A stretch of 64,000 nucleotides of DNA from an uncultured Dialister sp. (GCA_900547785.1 URIB01000003.1:104972-168971), one strand, 5' to 3'. Shown: positions 32,693 to 41,589, counted from the first letter of the stretch. Notes: generated by a model not told the origin, from the letters alone. Made by a program: numbers and translations.

Positions 32693-33259
32693 ATGGAAAG
32701 GGAAGAAAAATTAGTAAATACGCAAGGGAAGACCAGAGAGCTGGTCCTGTTTTCGCTGTTTACTGCATTGACGGCTATCGGGGCGTTTATCCGTGTGCCT
32801 GTACCGCTGTGTCCGTTCACACTGCAACTTTTATTTACCACTTTGGCGGGACTGATACTGGGGAGTAAAAAAGGTGCCGCTTCCGTAGCGGTTTATGTCG
32901 CTTTGGGCTTGGCCGGTGTGCCTGTATTTACCCAGGGAGGCGGACCGGGGTATATTTTCCAGCCGACGTTCGGCTATCTTTTGGGATTTATTGCCGGAGC
33001 GTGGTTGACGGGAAAAATTTGTGAAACTGCAGAAGTAAAATCTTTCGGCCGTGTTCTTTTTGCCAACCTGGCAGGACTTATGGTGGTCTATCTTTGCGGC
33101 ATGATTTACGTTTATTTCATTAACAATTTTTATTTAAACACACCTATCGGTCTTTGGCCGCTTGTCTTATATTGTTTCCTCCTGGCCGTACCGGGAGATT
33201 TGGTTCTTTGCATAGTAGCAGCGATTCTGGCACGGAAATTATTCCGTATACGCCTTTAA
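32693..33259 (+). CDS. bioY: BioY biotin transporter substrate-binding component
   Basis: A 188-residue membrane S-component that captures biotin. Characteristic segments: AIGAFIRVPVPLCPFTLQLLFTTLAGLILG, LGLAGVPVFTQGGGPGYIFQPTFGYLLGF and LAVPGDLVLCIVAA. Six helices. It may work with ECF energy-coupling subunits encoded elsewhere or alone. The start at 32693 is eight bases from AGGAGG; the ATG at 32687 is too close. It heads a bioY-bioD-bioA run behind a probable BirA operator. Confidence 0.95.
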   Translation: MEREEKLVNTQGKTRELVLFSLFTALTAIGAFIRVPVPLCPFTLQLLFTTLAGLILGSKKGAASVAVYVALGLAGVPVFTQGGGPGYIFQPTFGYLLGFIAGAWLTGKICETAEVKSFGRVLFANLAGLMVVYLCGMIYVYFINNFYLNTPIGLWPLVLYCFLLAVPGDLVLCIVAAILARKLFRIRL

Positions 33260-33280
33260 TTTTGAGAAAGAAGGATAGTT

Positions 33281-33949
33281 ATGGGAAAGGGATTATTTAT
33301 TACAGGGACGGATACAGATGTAGGGAAAACGTATGTCACGGCATTGCTGGTGAAAACGCTCCGGAAAGCAGGATTTGATGTAGGCTACTATAAAGCGGCT
33401 ATCAGCGGAGCTCCGACGGTTGCGGAAAGTGACGCCGGTTTTGTCAATCGTTTTGCCGGAATTAATGAACCGGAGGATATGATACTTTCTTATTTATATC
33501 AAAATGCAATTTCTCCGCATCTGGCAGCACGGATAGAAGGAAATCCGGTGGAAAAACAAGTGATTCTGAAAGCCTGGGAGCGTGTCACGAAAGCTTACCC
33601 CTATGTCACGATGGAAGGAAGCGGCGGTATCATGTGTCCGATCAGGCATGATGAAAAGGCAGTGTACTATCTGGAAGATATCATTCAGTGGCTGCATTTG
33701 CCGGTACTTGTGGTTGCCAATGCGGGACTCGGAACAATCAATCATGTGGTGACGACCTGTGAGTACATCAAAAACAGACATATTCCCGTCAAAGGAATCC
33801 TTCTGAATCATTGGAAAGGTGGCATTATGGAAGAAGATAATGTCAAAATGATAGAAGAAATCACAGGTGTGAAAGTGCTTGCAAAAATCCGTGACGGTGA
33901 TTCTCTTTTGGATATCGACGCCGAAAAAATCATTTCACTCTATGAATAA
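33281..33949 (+). CDS. bioD: dethiobiotin synthetase
   Basis: A 222-residue ATP-dependent enzyme that closes the ureido ring of 7,8-diaminopelargonate to give dethiobiotin. P-loop: GTDTDVGKTYVTALLVKTL (9-27), then the switch region GYYKAAISG (about 35-43), MEGSGGIMCPIRHDEK (about 109-124) and the nucleotide-specificity loop. Conserved length. It starts 21 bases after bioY and is followed by bioA, whose product supplies its substrate. Confidence 0.95.
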   Translation: MGKGLFITGTDTDVGKTYVTALLVKTLRKAGFDVGYYKAAISGAPTVAESDAGFVNRFAGINEPEDMILSYLYQNAISPHLAARIEGNPVEKQVILKAWERVTKAYPYVTMEGSGGIMCPIRHDEKAVYYLEDIIQWLHLPVLVVANAGLGTINHVVTTCEYIKNRHIPVKGILLNHWKGGIMEEDNVKMIEEITGVKVLAKIRDGDSLLDIDAEKIISLYE

Positions 33950-34002
33950 AAAGAGAGGAAAGAGAGAGCAAGGAGTATAAAGGGAGTATAAAGGAGATAC
34001 AA

Positions 34003-35358
34003 ATGGGAGAAACAATCAATTGGGAGTCGGAAGATAAAAAATATATATGGCACCCTGCCATGCAAATGAAAGATAATGAAGTATTTCCGCCTGTCGTCAT
34101 TGACCATGGGAAAGGGGTCTATTTGTATGGCACGGACGGAAAAAAATATTTGGATATCATTTCCTCCTGGTGGTGCAACCTGCTCGGGCATTGCCATCCG
34201 GAAATCAATGAAGCACTGAAAAAACAGGTGGATGAACTGGAACATGTCATTTTTACCAATTTTTCCCATAAACCGGCCATCGAACTTGCCCGGGAACTGG
34301 AAAAATTATTGCCTCCGGGACTTACAAAATTCACATTTCATGACAACGGTTCCTCTGCCGTGGAAGCAGCCATGAAAATGGCGTTCCAGTATCATTACCA
34401 GACGGGACATAAAGAAAGGACAAGATTTATGTGTCTTCCCGAGTCCTACCATGGAGAAACTATCGGCGCTCTTTCTGTAGGATCGATGGATTTATATGCC
34501 AAAATTTTTCACCCTATGCTGATGGATAATATCCACTTTGACGGACTCGATTGCTATCGCTGTCCTTATCACAAAACAAGAGAAACTTGCGACGTCGATT
34601 GCTTTGAAAGTGCGGAAGAAGCCTTTGAAAAATACGGAAAAGAAACAGTGGCGGTCATTGTAGAGCCTGTACTCCAAGGGGCGGCGGGAATGCGGATATA
34701 TCCGGCGGAATATTTGCGGAAACTCCGCGAGCTTTGCGATCGCTACGGCGTGCTGATGATTGACGATGAAATCGCGGCAGGATTCGGGCGGACAGGAAAA
34801 TTATTTGCTATCGAGCATGCAGGAATCAGCCCCGATATTCTCTGTACCTCTAAAGGACTTACCGGGGGTTATATGCCGATGTCGCTTACAGTGACGACGG
34901 ATACGATTTATAAAGCTTTTTACGATGACTTCGGAACGCACAAAGCCTTCGTCCACAGCCATACTTATGCGGGAAATCCGATGGCCTGTGCCGTAGCACT
35001 GACAGTACTTAAAATTTTAAAACGGGACCATGTTTTAGAAAAAGTCAATGAAAACGGCCGTTATCTCCATGAAGAACTGATGAAAGCTTTGGGAAATCAT
35101 AAACATGTAGGAGAAATCAGGCATATCGGACTCATCAATGCGATAGAGCTTGTAGAAGATAAAAAAACAAAAAAAGCCTTCCCCCCGGAAAAGAGAGCAG
35201 GCTGGCATATTTTCCGTAAAGCCATGGACGCGGGACTCGTACTCCGTCCCATGGGAGACGTCATTTATTTCAATCCGCCCCTGACCATTGAACGAAAGGA
35301 TTTGGATAAGGCGGTCAAACTTTGCAAGGAAGCGGTAATAAGCGTATTGGGAGAATAA
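34003..35358 (+). CDS. bioA: adenosylmethionine-8-amino-7-oxononanoate aminotransferase
   Basis: A 451-residue class III PLP aminotransferase converting KAPA to 7,8-diaminopelargonate with S-adenosylmethionine as amino donor. Seen: WHPAMQMKD (12-20), SWWCNLLGHCHPEI (51-64), the aspartate of MIDDEIAAGFGRTG (about 250-263), and the Schiff-base lysine in TSKGLTGGYMPMS (about 284-296). AAAGGAGATACAA precedes the start. No bioF, bioB, bioC or bioH is seen in the window, so KAPA must come from elsewhere. Confidence 0.94.
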   Translation: MGETINWESEDKKYIWHPAMQMKDNEVFPPVVIDHGKGVYLYGTDGKKYLDIISSWWCNLLGHCHPEINEALKKQVDELEHVIFTNFSHKPAIELARELEKLLPPGLTKFTFHDNGSSAVEAAMKMAFQYHYQTGHKERTRFMCLPESYHGETIGALSVGSMDLYAKIFHPMLMDNIHFDGLDCYRCPYHKTRETCDVDCFESAEEAFEKYGKETVAVIVEPVLQGAAGMRIYPAEYLRKLRELCDRYGVLMIDDEIAAGFGRTGKLFAIEHAGISPDILCTSKGLTGGYMPMSLTVTTDTIYKAFYDDFGTHKAFVHSHTYAGNPMACAVALTVLKILKRDHVLEKVNENGRYLHEELMKALGNHKHVGEIRHIGLINAIELVEDKKTKKAFPPEKRAGWHIFRKAMDAGLVLRPMGDVIYFNPPLTIERKDLDKAVKLCKEAVISVLGE

Positions 35359-35632
35359 AAGATTTACAGTCGATAAAAAAACAGAACGGAATAGGCGAAT
35401 AAGAACCGGATAACGAGCTGACATTGATTACAATCGGTGTCAGCTTTATAATTACCTGTAAGAATGGAGAGAAAACGGAAAGAAATTAATCGTGCATTTG
35501 CCGCGCTATTTTTCATGGCTTAGAAATTTGGCAAGGACACAATTGATATCTCTTGAAAAATTAAATCCCAGGGGCGAAACGGTTAGAGAATACATTCGGA
35601 AAGCGGTCTGAAATATTTTATAGGAGGCATTT
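35359..35632. other. intergenic stretch with terminator and no recognised gene
   Basis: Holds the bioA terminator and then about 180 bases without a clear promoter or gene. A short in-frame stretch near 35470-35610 looks like a fragment, but I cannot identify it. Confidence 0.5.
35414..35452 (+). terminator. terminator of the bio operon
   Basis: GAGCTGACATTGATT pairs with ATCGGTGTCAGCTT around ACA; the T-tract is short and broken. Confidence 0.7.
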
Positions 35633-36151
35633 TTGAGAACATATCAAAATAAAGAGGAACTGAAAGCGGAGATTGCCAAAAGTTTTGAAAAATATATTTC
35701 GGAATTTGACGGCATTCCGGAAGAGTTGAAAGATAAGAGGATCGAGGAAACGGACAGAACTCCGGCGGAAAATCTTGCTTACCAGGTCGGCTGGACAACG
35801 CTTGTTCTTAAATGGGAAGAGGACGAGAAAAACGGACGGCAAGTACATACCCCGTCGGATATATTCAAATGGAATCAGCTGGGCGGGTTATACCAGTGGT
35901 TTACAGATACCTATGCGCATTTATCACTCAAAGAGCTGCAAGACAGATTAAGAGAAAATATACAGGCGATTTATGCCATGATTGACTCCCTAAGTGAAGA
36001 AGAATTATTTCAACCCCATATGAGAAAATGGGCCGATGAATCGACAAAGACAGCAGTTTGGGAAGTGTACAAGTTTATCCATGTAAATACCGTTGCCCCG
36101 TTCGGAACGTTTCGGACAAAAATCAGAAAATGGAAAAAGGCGGTACTGTAA
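35633..36151 (+). CDS. ClbS/DfsB-family protein
   Basis: A 172-residue protein of the ClbS/DfsB (DUF1706, DinB-like four-helix) family. The start is TTG after AGGAGGCATT. Typical segments: NKEELKAEIAKSFEKYISEFDGIPEEL, TPAENLAYQVGWTTLVLKWEEDEK, FKWNQLGGLYQWFTDTYAHLSLKEL and HVNTVAPFGTFRTKIRKWKK at the end. ClbS itself hydrolyses the genotoxin colibactin; most homologues have no known role. It is bounded by terminators, so it is a single gene. A detoxifying role is a guess. Confidence 0.85.
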   Translation: MRTYQNKEELKAEIAKSFEKYISEFDGIPEELKDKRIEETDRTPAENLAYQVGWTTLVLKWEEDEKNGRQVHTPSDIFKWNQLGGLYQWFTDTYAHLSLKELQDRLRENIQAIYAMIDSLSEEELFQPHMRKWADESTKTAVWEVYKFIHVNTVAPFGTFRTKIRKWKKAVL

Positions 36152-36190
36152 ATCCCGGTTTCATATCATGAAATTTGATAAACAGCCGAT

Positions 36191-36221
36191 AAAGAGGATA
36201 GCCCAAGCTATCGTCTTTTTT
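36191..36221 (+). terminator. terminator of the ClbS-like gene
   Basis: AAAGAGGATAGC and GCTATCGTCTTTTTT around CCAA; its T-run also supplies part of the next -35 box. Confidence 0.8.
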
Positions 36222-36247
36222 GTATTTCGCTTATAAATGGGTATAAT
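36220..36247 (+). promoter_or_regulatory. mdcA promoter
   Basis: TTGTAT (36220-36225), 16-base spacer and TATAAT (36242-36247). Confidence 0.65.
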
Positions 36248-36289
36248 ACATATAAATTGCAAAGCATGATTCAAAGGAAGGGAATGAAA

Positions 36290-37963
36290 ATGCTCGAAAT
36301 GAAACCGAATCGGAAAAATTGGAATACCCGCGGTGAGGATGCACGGGTTCGTATAGAAGAAGCGGCGCACTTGGCGGACGGCAAAGTGGTGCGTGTGGAA
36401 GATACGGTCCGTCTTTTGGAAACGGTTCTTCGTTCCGGCGACAGGGTCAATATAGAGGGGGATAACCAGAAACAGGCGGATTTTTTGGCAGAGGAACTTT
36501 GCAAAGTAGATCCGTCAAAGGTGCATGATTTGCATATGATTCAGTCCACTCTTTCCATACCGGCCCATTTGGATGTTTTTGAAAAGGGAATTGCCAAAAA
36601 ACTTGATTTTGCATATGCAGGAAGTCAGGGTAAACGGCTTGCCCAAATGGTACAGGATGGACGTATCGAGCTTGGGGCGATTCATACTTATCTTGAAATG
36701 TACAGCCGTTATTTCGTAGATTTGGTGCCCCGTGTGGCTCTTTTGGCAGCCGATGAGGCGGACAGGGAAGGAAATATTTATACAGGGTTTTCTACGGAAG
36801 ACACGCCTGCTATTGCGGAAGCGACAAAATTCAATCAGGGGATTGTAATTGTCCAGGTGAATAAATTGGTGGATAAGGTGTCCCGCGTGGATATCCCGTC
36901 CGGTTGGATTGATTTTGTGATTGAAAGTCCGAAACCTTATCTTTTGAACCCGTTATTTACAAGAGATCCTGCTAAAATCGGTGACGAAAGAATATTGAAA
37001 GCCATGATGGCCGTCAAGGGAATTTACGGAGAGTACGGAGTGCAGGTGCTGAACCATGGTGTCGGTTATGATACGAGTGCCATTGAACTGATTCTTCCCA
37101 CTTACGGGGAAGAATTGGGATTAAAAGGAAAGATTTGCAAACACTGGGTATTGAATCCCCATCCGACAATGATACCGGCGATTGAAACGGGTTGGGCGGA
37201 AAATTTGTATCCTTTCGGCTCCGAAGTGGGCATGGAAAACTATATCAAAGCAAGGCCTGATATTTTCCCCATAGGCCCTGACGGAACGATGCGTTCAAAC
37301 CGTGCTTTTGCCCAAGCGGCCGGTCATTATGCGGCAGATATGTTTATTGGCTCAACCATGCAAATTGACCGTTACGGAAATTCTTCGACGGCGACAAAGA
37401 ATAATGTGGCCGGTTTCGGCGGTGCTCCGAATATGGGGTGTGATGCCAAGGGCCGCCGCCATGTAACGCAAGCTTGGTTCCGGTGTGGCAATGAAGTATC
37501 GAACCGTATGGAACTCACAGGGGAGTGTAACCGCGGAAAGAAATTAGTTGTCCAGGTGATTACGACCGTTTCAGAAAAAGGCTTCCCCGGCTTTGTCGAG
37601 GAGTTGGATGCTATCCGGTTGAAGAAAAATGCAGGTCTTGATTTAGAACCGGTCATGATTTATTCAGATGACCTGACACATATCGTGTCGGAAGTGGGGA
37701 TTGCTTATCTCCATAAATGTGCAAATATGGAAGAACGGATGCAGGCCATTCGGGCGGTAGCAGGAAATACGGAAGTCGGAAAGCTTGAAGATCCGGAAGA
37801 AACAAGAAAGCTGAGAAAGGCGGGCATTGTCAAGCTTCCTGAAGACTTGGGAATTGATAAAGGCAGGGCAACAAGAGAGCTTTTAGCCGCGAAAAATATG
37901 AAGGACCTTGTGGATTGGTCCGGCGGACTCTATGATCCTCCTGCCAAATTCCGGAATTGGTAA
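36290..37963 (+). CDS. mdcA: malonate decarboxylase alpha subunit (acetyl-S-ACP:malonate ACP transferase)
   Basis: A 557-residue protein matching MdcA along its length, which swaps malonate for acetate on the acyl carrier subunit of malonate decarboxylase. Hallmark stretches are NIEGDNQKQADFLAEELC, GAIHTYLEMYSRYFVDLVP, IYTGFSTEDTPAIAEATKF, GLKGKICKHWVLNPHPTMIPAIE and FIGSTMQIDRYGNSSTAT. The usual partners (mdcB, C, D, E, G, H) are absent; the neighbours are unrelated and it has its own promoter and terminator. It may work with partners elsewhere or as a CoA or ACP transferase. The start follows AAGGAAGGGA; ATG at 36284 is an alternative. Confidence 0.88.
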   Translation: MLEMKPNRKNWNTRGEDARVRIEEAAHLADGKVVRVEDTVRLLETVLRSGDRVNIEGDNQKQADFLAEELCKVDPSKVHDLHMIQSTLSIPAHLDVFEKGIAKKLDFAYAGSQGKRLAQMVQDGRIELGAIHTYLEMYSRYFVDLVPRVALLAADEADREGNIYTGFSTEDTPAIAEATKFNQGIVIVQVNKLVDKVSRVDIPSGWIDFVIESPKPYLLNPLFTRDPAKIGDERILKAMMAVKGIYGEYGVQVLNHGVGYDTSAIELILPTYGEELGLKGKICKHWVLNPHPTMIPAIETGWAENLYPFGSEVGMENYIKARPDIFPIGPDGTMRSNRAFAQAAGHYAADMFIGSTMQIDRYGNSSTATKNNVAGFGGAPNMGCDAKGRRHVTQAWFRCGNEVSNRMELTGECNRGKKLVVQVITTVSEKGFPGFVEELDAIRLKKNAGLDLEPVMIYSDDLTHIVSEVGIAYLHKCANMEERMQAIRAVAGNTEVGKLEDPEETRKLRKAGIVKLPEDLGIDKGRATRELLAAKNMKDLVDWSGGLYDPPAKFRNW

Positions 37964-37964
37964 A

Positions 37965-38002
37965 TGAAAAAACAGGGCAGATAAAATATCTGCCCTGTTT
38001 TT
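37965..38002. terminator. bidirectional terminator after mdcA
   Basis: AAAAAACAGGGCAGAT and ATCTGCCCTGTTTTT; it also closes the first exported duplicate on the minus strand. Confidence 0.9.
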
Positions 38003-38013
38003 GATAAAGGAAT

Positions 38014-38562
38014 CTATTTTATAGTGATTATTCCAAATGTTCTATCGTAATATTTGGAAAATATATATGACCCGAGTTTATAGAAATTACTGCGAGAATT
38101 ACATTTTATTCTATGATCAGGGGGAGATGTCCCGATGTATGAACCATCCAGAGTCCAAACGTGTGTTTTGTTTATGCAAAGTGTCATTCCTGAATTTTTA
38201 AACATACTTTGTATAAGCAGTTTAAATTTTTCAGCTTCTGAGTAATAAGGATAATCTTTGACAATTTTTTTTGACATAGTTTCTAAAGAATAATTATAGT
38301 CATAATCAAATACAATATTAAACTCAAAAATCATCTCCTGAGAATAAGAAATCTGATAATATTTAGCTTTCAGTGTATAATAGGGAGGTGAATAGCGGAG
38401 AGATTCTATGGAGTTAGTATCTACATAAGCGGGCCACTCTGCATTTCCAAATATCTTTTTATATTGTGAGGGATTGTTTTGGATTGTGCTAAGTGAAATA
38501 GCAAAAATCATATAAGGCATCAATACTATTGGAAATAGTATTGCCAATAACCGCTTTATCAT
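38014..38562 (-). CDS. exported protein of unknown function, duplicate 1
   Basis: A 182-residue protein. It starts MIKRLLAILFPIVLMPYMIFAIS, a signal peptide or membrane anchor, after TTGGAGGT. The body is rich in Tyr and Ser (SPPYYTLKAKYY, DYDYNYSLETMSKK, KDYPYYSEAEK) and has three cysteines late (LCIN; KCNSR). I do not recognise a family; the short YVDTNSIE stretch and small size recall surface-adhesin E-like exported proteins of Negativicutes. Low GC compared with neighbours suggests transfer. Its paralogue lies just upstream. Confidence 0.65.
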   Translation of the reverse strand: MIKRLLAILFPIVLMPYMIFAISLSTIQNNPSQYKKIFGNAEWPAYVDTNSIESLRYSPPYYTLKAKYYQISYSQEMIFEFNIVFDYDYNYSLETMSKKIVKDYPYYSEAEKFKLLIQSMFKNSGMTLCINKTHVWTLDGSYIGTSPPDHRIKCNSRSNFYKLGSYIFSKYYDRTFGIITIK

Positions 38563-38729
38563 AAGAACCTCCAAATAAGAAATATAGATTACTGTTTTTA
38601 TTTTAGCATTATTTTTGATTAAAAAAAAGAAATAAATTACTAACTCTTGCGCAAAAGAGAATATACTATAGAAATGAATAAAGTAATGCTAAAGATAAGA
38701 AAGTTTATGGAGAAAATGATTTATAACTG

Positions 38730-38772
38730 AAAAGACAGTAGCAAAAGAAATCGGATTTGCTACTGTCTTTTT
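38730..38772. terminator. terminator between the duplicates, copy 1
   Basis: AAAAGACAGTAGCAAA and TTTGCTACTGTCTTTTT around a short loop, downstream of duplicate 2. Confidence 0.85.
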
Positions 38773-38783
38773 GATAAAGGAAT

Positions 38784-39338
38784 CTATTCTATAGGGCTTA
38801 GGCTTATTCCAAATGGTCTATCGTAATATTTGGAAAATATATATAGCCCGAGTTTATGGAATTTACTGCGAGAATTACATTTTATTCTACGATCAGGGGT
38901 AGCTGTCCCGATGTATGAACCATCCAGAGTCCCAACGCGTATTTTGTTTATGCAAAGTGTCATTCCTGAATTTTTATAGATACTTTGTATAATCAGTTTA
39001 ATTTTTTCAGCTTCTGAGTAATAAGGATAATCTTTGGTAATTTTTTTTGACATAGTGTCTAAAGAATAATTATAGTCATAATCAAATACAATATCAAACT
39101 CAAGAATTCTATCCTCAGAATAATCAATATGATAATATTTAGCTTTCAGTGTATAATAGGGAGGTGAGTAGTGGAGAGATTCTATGGAGTTAGGATCTAC
39201 ATAAATGGTAAAAGCTGCATTTTCAAGTACCTTTTCGTATTGTGAGGGATTGTTTTGGATTGTACTAAGTGAAATAGCAAAAATCATATAAGGCATGAAT
39301 ACTATTGGGAATAGTGTTGCCAATAATCGCTTTATCAT
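38784..39338 (-). CDS. exported protein of unknown function, duplicate 2
   Basis: A 184-residue paralogue of 38014-38562 with the same start (MIKRLLATLFPIVFMPYMIFAIS) and ribosome site. Differences cluster in residues 35-50, 70-80 and the C-terminus. The tail GISLSPIE replaces GIITIK. Both copies keep the aligned tyrosines and the cysteines. With identical upstream regions they should be expressed alike, so divergence may reflect different targets. Confidence 0.65.
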   Translation of the reverse strand: MIKRLLATLFPIVFMPYMIFAISLSTIQNNPSQYEKVLENAAFTIYVDPNSIESLHYSPPYYTLKAKYYHIDYSEDRILEFDIVFDYDYNYSLDTMSKKITKDYPYYSEAEKIKLIIQSIYKNSGMTLCINKIRVGTLDGSYIGTATPDRRIKCNSRSKFHKLGLYIFSKYYDRPFGISLSPIE

Positions 39339-39505
39339 AAGAACCTCCAAATAAGAAATATAGATTACTGTTTTTATTTTAGCATTATTTTTGATTAAAA
39401 AAAAGAAATAAATTACTAACTCTTGCGCAAAAGAGAATATACTATAGAAATGAATAAAGTAATGCTAAAGATAAGAAAGTTTATGGAGAAAATGATTTAT
39501 AACTG

Positions 39506-39548
39506 AAAAGACAGTAGCAAAAGAAATCGGATTTGCTACTGTCTTTTT
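39506..39548. terminator. terminator copy 2, shared with zinc-ribbon gene
   Basis: Same hairpin as 38730-38772; here it closes the zinc-ribbon gene on the minus strand. Confidence 0.85.
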
Positions 39549-40343
39549 TTAATTGTCATCGGCAGTAAAAGGATTGATGGTGCGGATAATCCATTTTTCC
39601 CCGCCCGTAAATTTTGAATTGTATTTTCTTGCGGTCCGCTCATAGCGTGTTTTCAAATCGGAAACGGCTTTTTCCAATGAAGTCAGACGTTTGATGACCG
39701 TTTCCGGCCTCATATCGCTTTGGCAAAGGGGACAAACCGGCGGGGTGATGTACGTACGGTTAATTTTAGAGTGGCAGTGCGGGCAGGAAATGAAATCTGC
39801 GGTGAATCGTTTCGTTTCCTGATTCTCTTTATACTCTTTAAGCAGCCGCTCTTTATCGGCAAGGCGTTTCTGCAAAGAAATCATTTGCGGGGACGGCTCG
39901 ATTCCGATTTTGTACTTTACCGCATAGGTGGTAGGAAGGGATTTTAAGAATTCGACAGCCTGTACTTTGGTGTTGAATACTTTTTCTTTAAAGAACAGTC
40001 CTTTGAAAACACGGTTGGCTTCTCTTTTTGAAAATCCTTCGGCAAGCATTTGTTCTTTCATATCATCTTTGATGGCTTGCGAGGGTTTCGTGATATTATA
40101 CTCCCAGAATTTTTCTTTCCATAATCCGGAAGGGCCTTTTATATTCGCAGATATATCACTTTCCGAAGGTGTGCCGGGCAGTACAGGTTGATTCGGTTCT
40201 TCGTTTTTTGGTGTGGCAGGTACTTCTTTTTTGTCTTTGACCGGAGCGGCAGAAAGAGGTGCTTTTTTCTTTGTTTCTTTCTTTTCTTCCGGATTTACAA
40301 AATCAAATAACGAGGTTTCTTCAAAATTCGGATCTTCAGACAT
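39549..40343 (-). CDS. zinc-ribbon protein of unknown function
   Basis: A 264-residue cytosolic protein. An acidic N-terminus (1-30) and a Pro/Lys-rich linker (31-70) lead to a helical domain (71-135, PSGLWKEKFWEYNITKPSQAIKDD). A zinc ribbon has CPHC (187-190) and CPLC (204-207), and a coiled-coil-like stretch follows (218-240). I do not recognise a family for the helical domain. The layout suggests nucleic-acid or protein binding. It reads away from the FecBCD cluster and has its own unit. Confidence 0.6.
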   Translation of the reverse strand: MSEDPNFEETSLFDFVNPEEKKETKKKAPLSAAPVKDKKEVPATPKNEEPNQPVLPGTPSESDISANIKGPSGLWKEKFWEYNITKPSQAIKDDMKEQMLAEGFSKREANRVFKGLFFKEKVFNTKVQAVEFLKSLPTTYAVKYKIGIEPSPQMISLQKRLADKERLLKEYKENQETKRFTADFISCPHCHSKINRTYITPPVCPLCQSDMRPETVIKRLTSLEKAVSDLKTRYERTARKYNSKFTGGEKWIIRTINPFTADDN

Positions 40344-40487
40344 AATAAACTCCTATCGATGATATTATGTTAATCATATCATGAATTTTTACTTTATACA
40401 GTGTTTTTCTTGGGTTTTTCAAAAAATTCTTCGGATAAGAAATGACAGGTCTGAAAAATAAAGAATTGACATTGCGGAAATCCGGAA

Positions 40488-40530
40488 CATAAAAAAACAG
40501 CCGCCCTTTTAACAGGCAGCTGTTTTTATC
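40488..40530. terminator. terminator of the ABC importer operon
   Basis: AAAAAAACAGC, GCC..GGC and GCTGTTTTT around CTTTTAACA, downstream of the last binding-protein gene on the minus strand. Confidence 0.8.
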
Positions 40531-40543
40531 GAAGTCGAACTTC

Positions 40544-41536
40544 TTATTTCATATCCGGATGAATTTCTTTAACAAGCCGTTCCAAAGCGTCTACGGTTCT
40601 CACGCCGGGGGTGATTTCTGCAAGACGGACACGAAGGAAATGATTTTCTTTAATCGCTGTTACGGAGGAAAGCTGGGGATTATTTTTCAGTCTTTCCACT
40701 TTATTGGCAAAGTCATCATCCGTTCTGTCGCTGGCAGTGTAGTCGACAATGATAACGTAGTCCGGGTTCGCTTGAACGAAAGATTCCCAACTTGTTTTTG
40801 CCCAGGTTTTGTCAACGCCCTGACCGGCCATGACATTGTCGGCGCCGATGAGTTTCAAAACGTTGGTGGTATATCCTTCAAAAACGGTAAAAGGAGCATC
40901 GTCTTCAGAATCAAAGACGAAAACTCTGACATGAGGGATATCTTTGATTTTGTCCTGGATGGTGCCCAGTTTCTTCTTCTGGCTGTCCACCCATTTCCGA
41001 GCGTTGTCTTCCAAACCGAATATTTTACCGAGTTCCAACATATCATTGAAATTGGTTTCCAAAGTTGCATTGGTATCCTGCATGGAGTCGGGAATGAAAA
41101 TGGGAACACCGGCGGAAATGATTTTTTCAGCGGGAATGGCACGTTTACTGAAATCGACTTCCCAACCGATGACAAAGTCCGGCTTGACAGACATAAATTT
41201 TTCGTACGACGGCCATTTTTCAGCCAGAACGGGAACTCTTTTGTAGGCTTCGGCAATCGGTTCATAGAGTTCTTCTTCTTTGAATGAGGTGCCTACCATT
41301 TGTTTCTCCGCTCCGATGGTGAGAAGCATTTCGGTGGGTGCAAATGACATGGTGACGGCCCGTTTCGGCGGGGCGGATACTTTCATGTCTATTTTTTTGC
41401 CATCGATAGTTTCTGTCCAAGTGGTACCGCTTGCTTTATCGGTCGGCTTGGTTGCAGGATTACATCCTGTAAGTACGAGTCCGATACTTGCAGCAGCCAG
41501 AAACAGTGTTATAGATTTCTTTAAGTGATTTTTCAT
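40544..41536 (-). CDS. ABC importer substrate-binding lipoprotein (2nd)
   Basis: A 330-residue FecB/BtuF-type lipoprotein. The lipobox LVLTGC gives Cys25 as the lipidated residue. The periplasmic-binding-protein fold is marked by PKRAVTMSFAPTEMLLTIG, WPSYEKFMSVKPDFVIGWE, GADNVMAGQGVDKTWAKTSWESFVQANPDYVIIVD and LRVRLAEITPGVRTVDALERLVKEIHPD. It closely resembles the preceding gene in the operon (41590-42588), an obvious duplication. Likely ligands are iron chelate, haem, cobalamin or another metal chelate; sequence alone does not decide. Confidence 0.88.
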   Translation of the reverse strand: MKNHLKKSITLFLAAASIGLVLTGCNPATKPTDKASGTTWTETIDGKKIDMKVSAPPKRAVTMSFAPTEMLLTIGAEKQMVGTSFKEEELYEPIAEAYKRVPVLAEKWPSYEKFMSVKPDFVIGWEVDFSKRAIPAEKIISAGVPIFIPDSMQDTNATLETNFNDMLELGKIFGLEDNARKWVDSQKKKLGTIQDKIKDIPHVRVFVFDSEDDAPFTVFEGYTTNVLKLIGADNVMAGQGVDKTWAKTSWESFVQANPDYVIIVDYTASDRTDDDFANKVERLKNNPQLSSVTAIKENHFLRVRLAEITPGVRTVDALERLVKEIHPDMK

Positions 41537-41589
41537 GTTCGAGCTCCTTTACGGCACGACGTGAAACCAGAATCGTTATATTTTATCTT

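Larger units (their letters stand above)
38001..39546. repeat. tandem duplication of about 770 bp
   Basis: Unit 1 (38001-38770) and unit 2 (38771-39546) each hold one gene, the 200 bases upstream of it, and a hairpin. The roughly 198 bases upstream of each start codon (38575-38772 and 39351-39548) look identical by eye, whereas the proteins differ at about one residue in five. The region is much more AT-rich than its surroundings. Confidence 0.9.

Noticed and set aside
38014..39338. Duplicated exported proteins as toxin-immunity or polymorphic toxin genes
   Set aside because: Both copies carry the same signal segment and fold pattern, with no small partner gene and no recognisable toxin domain.
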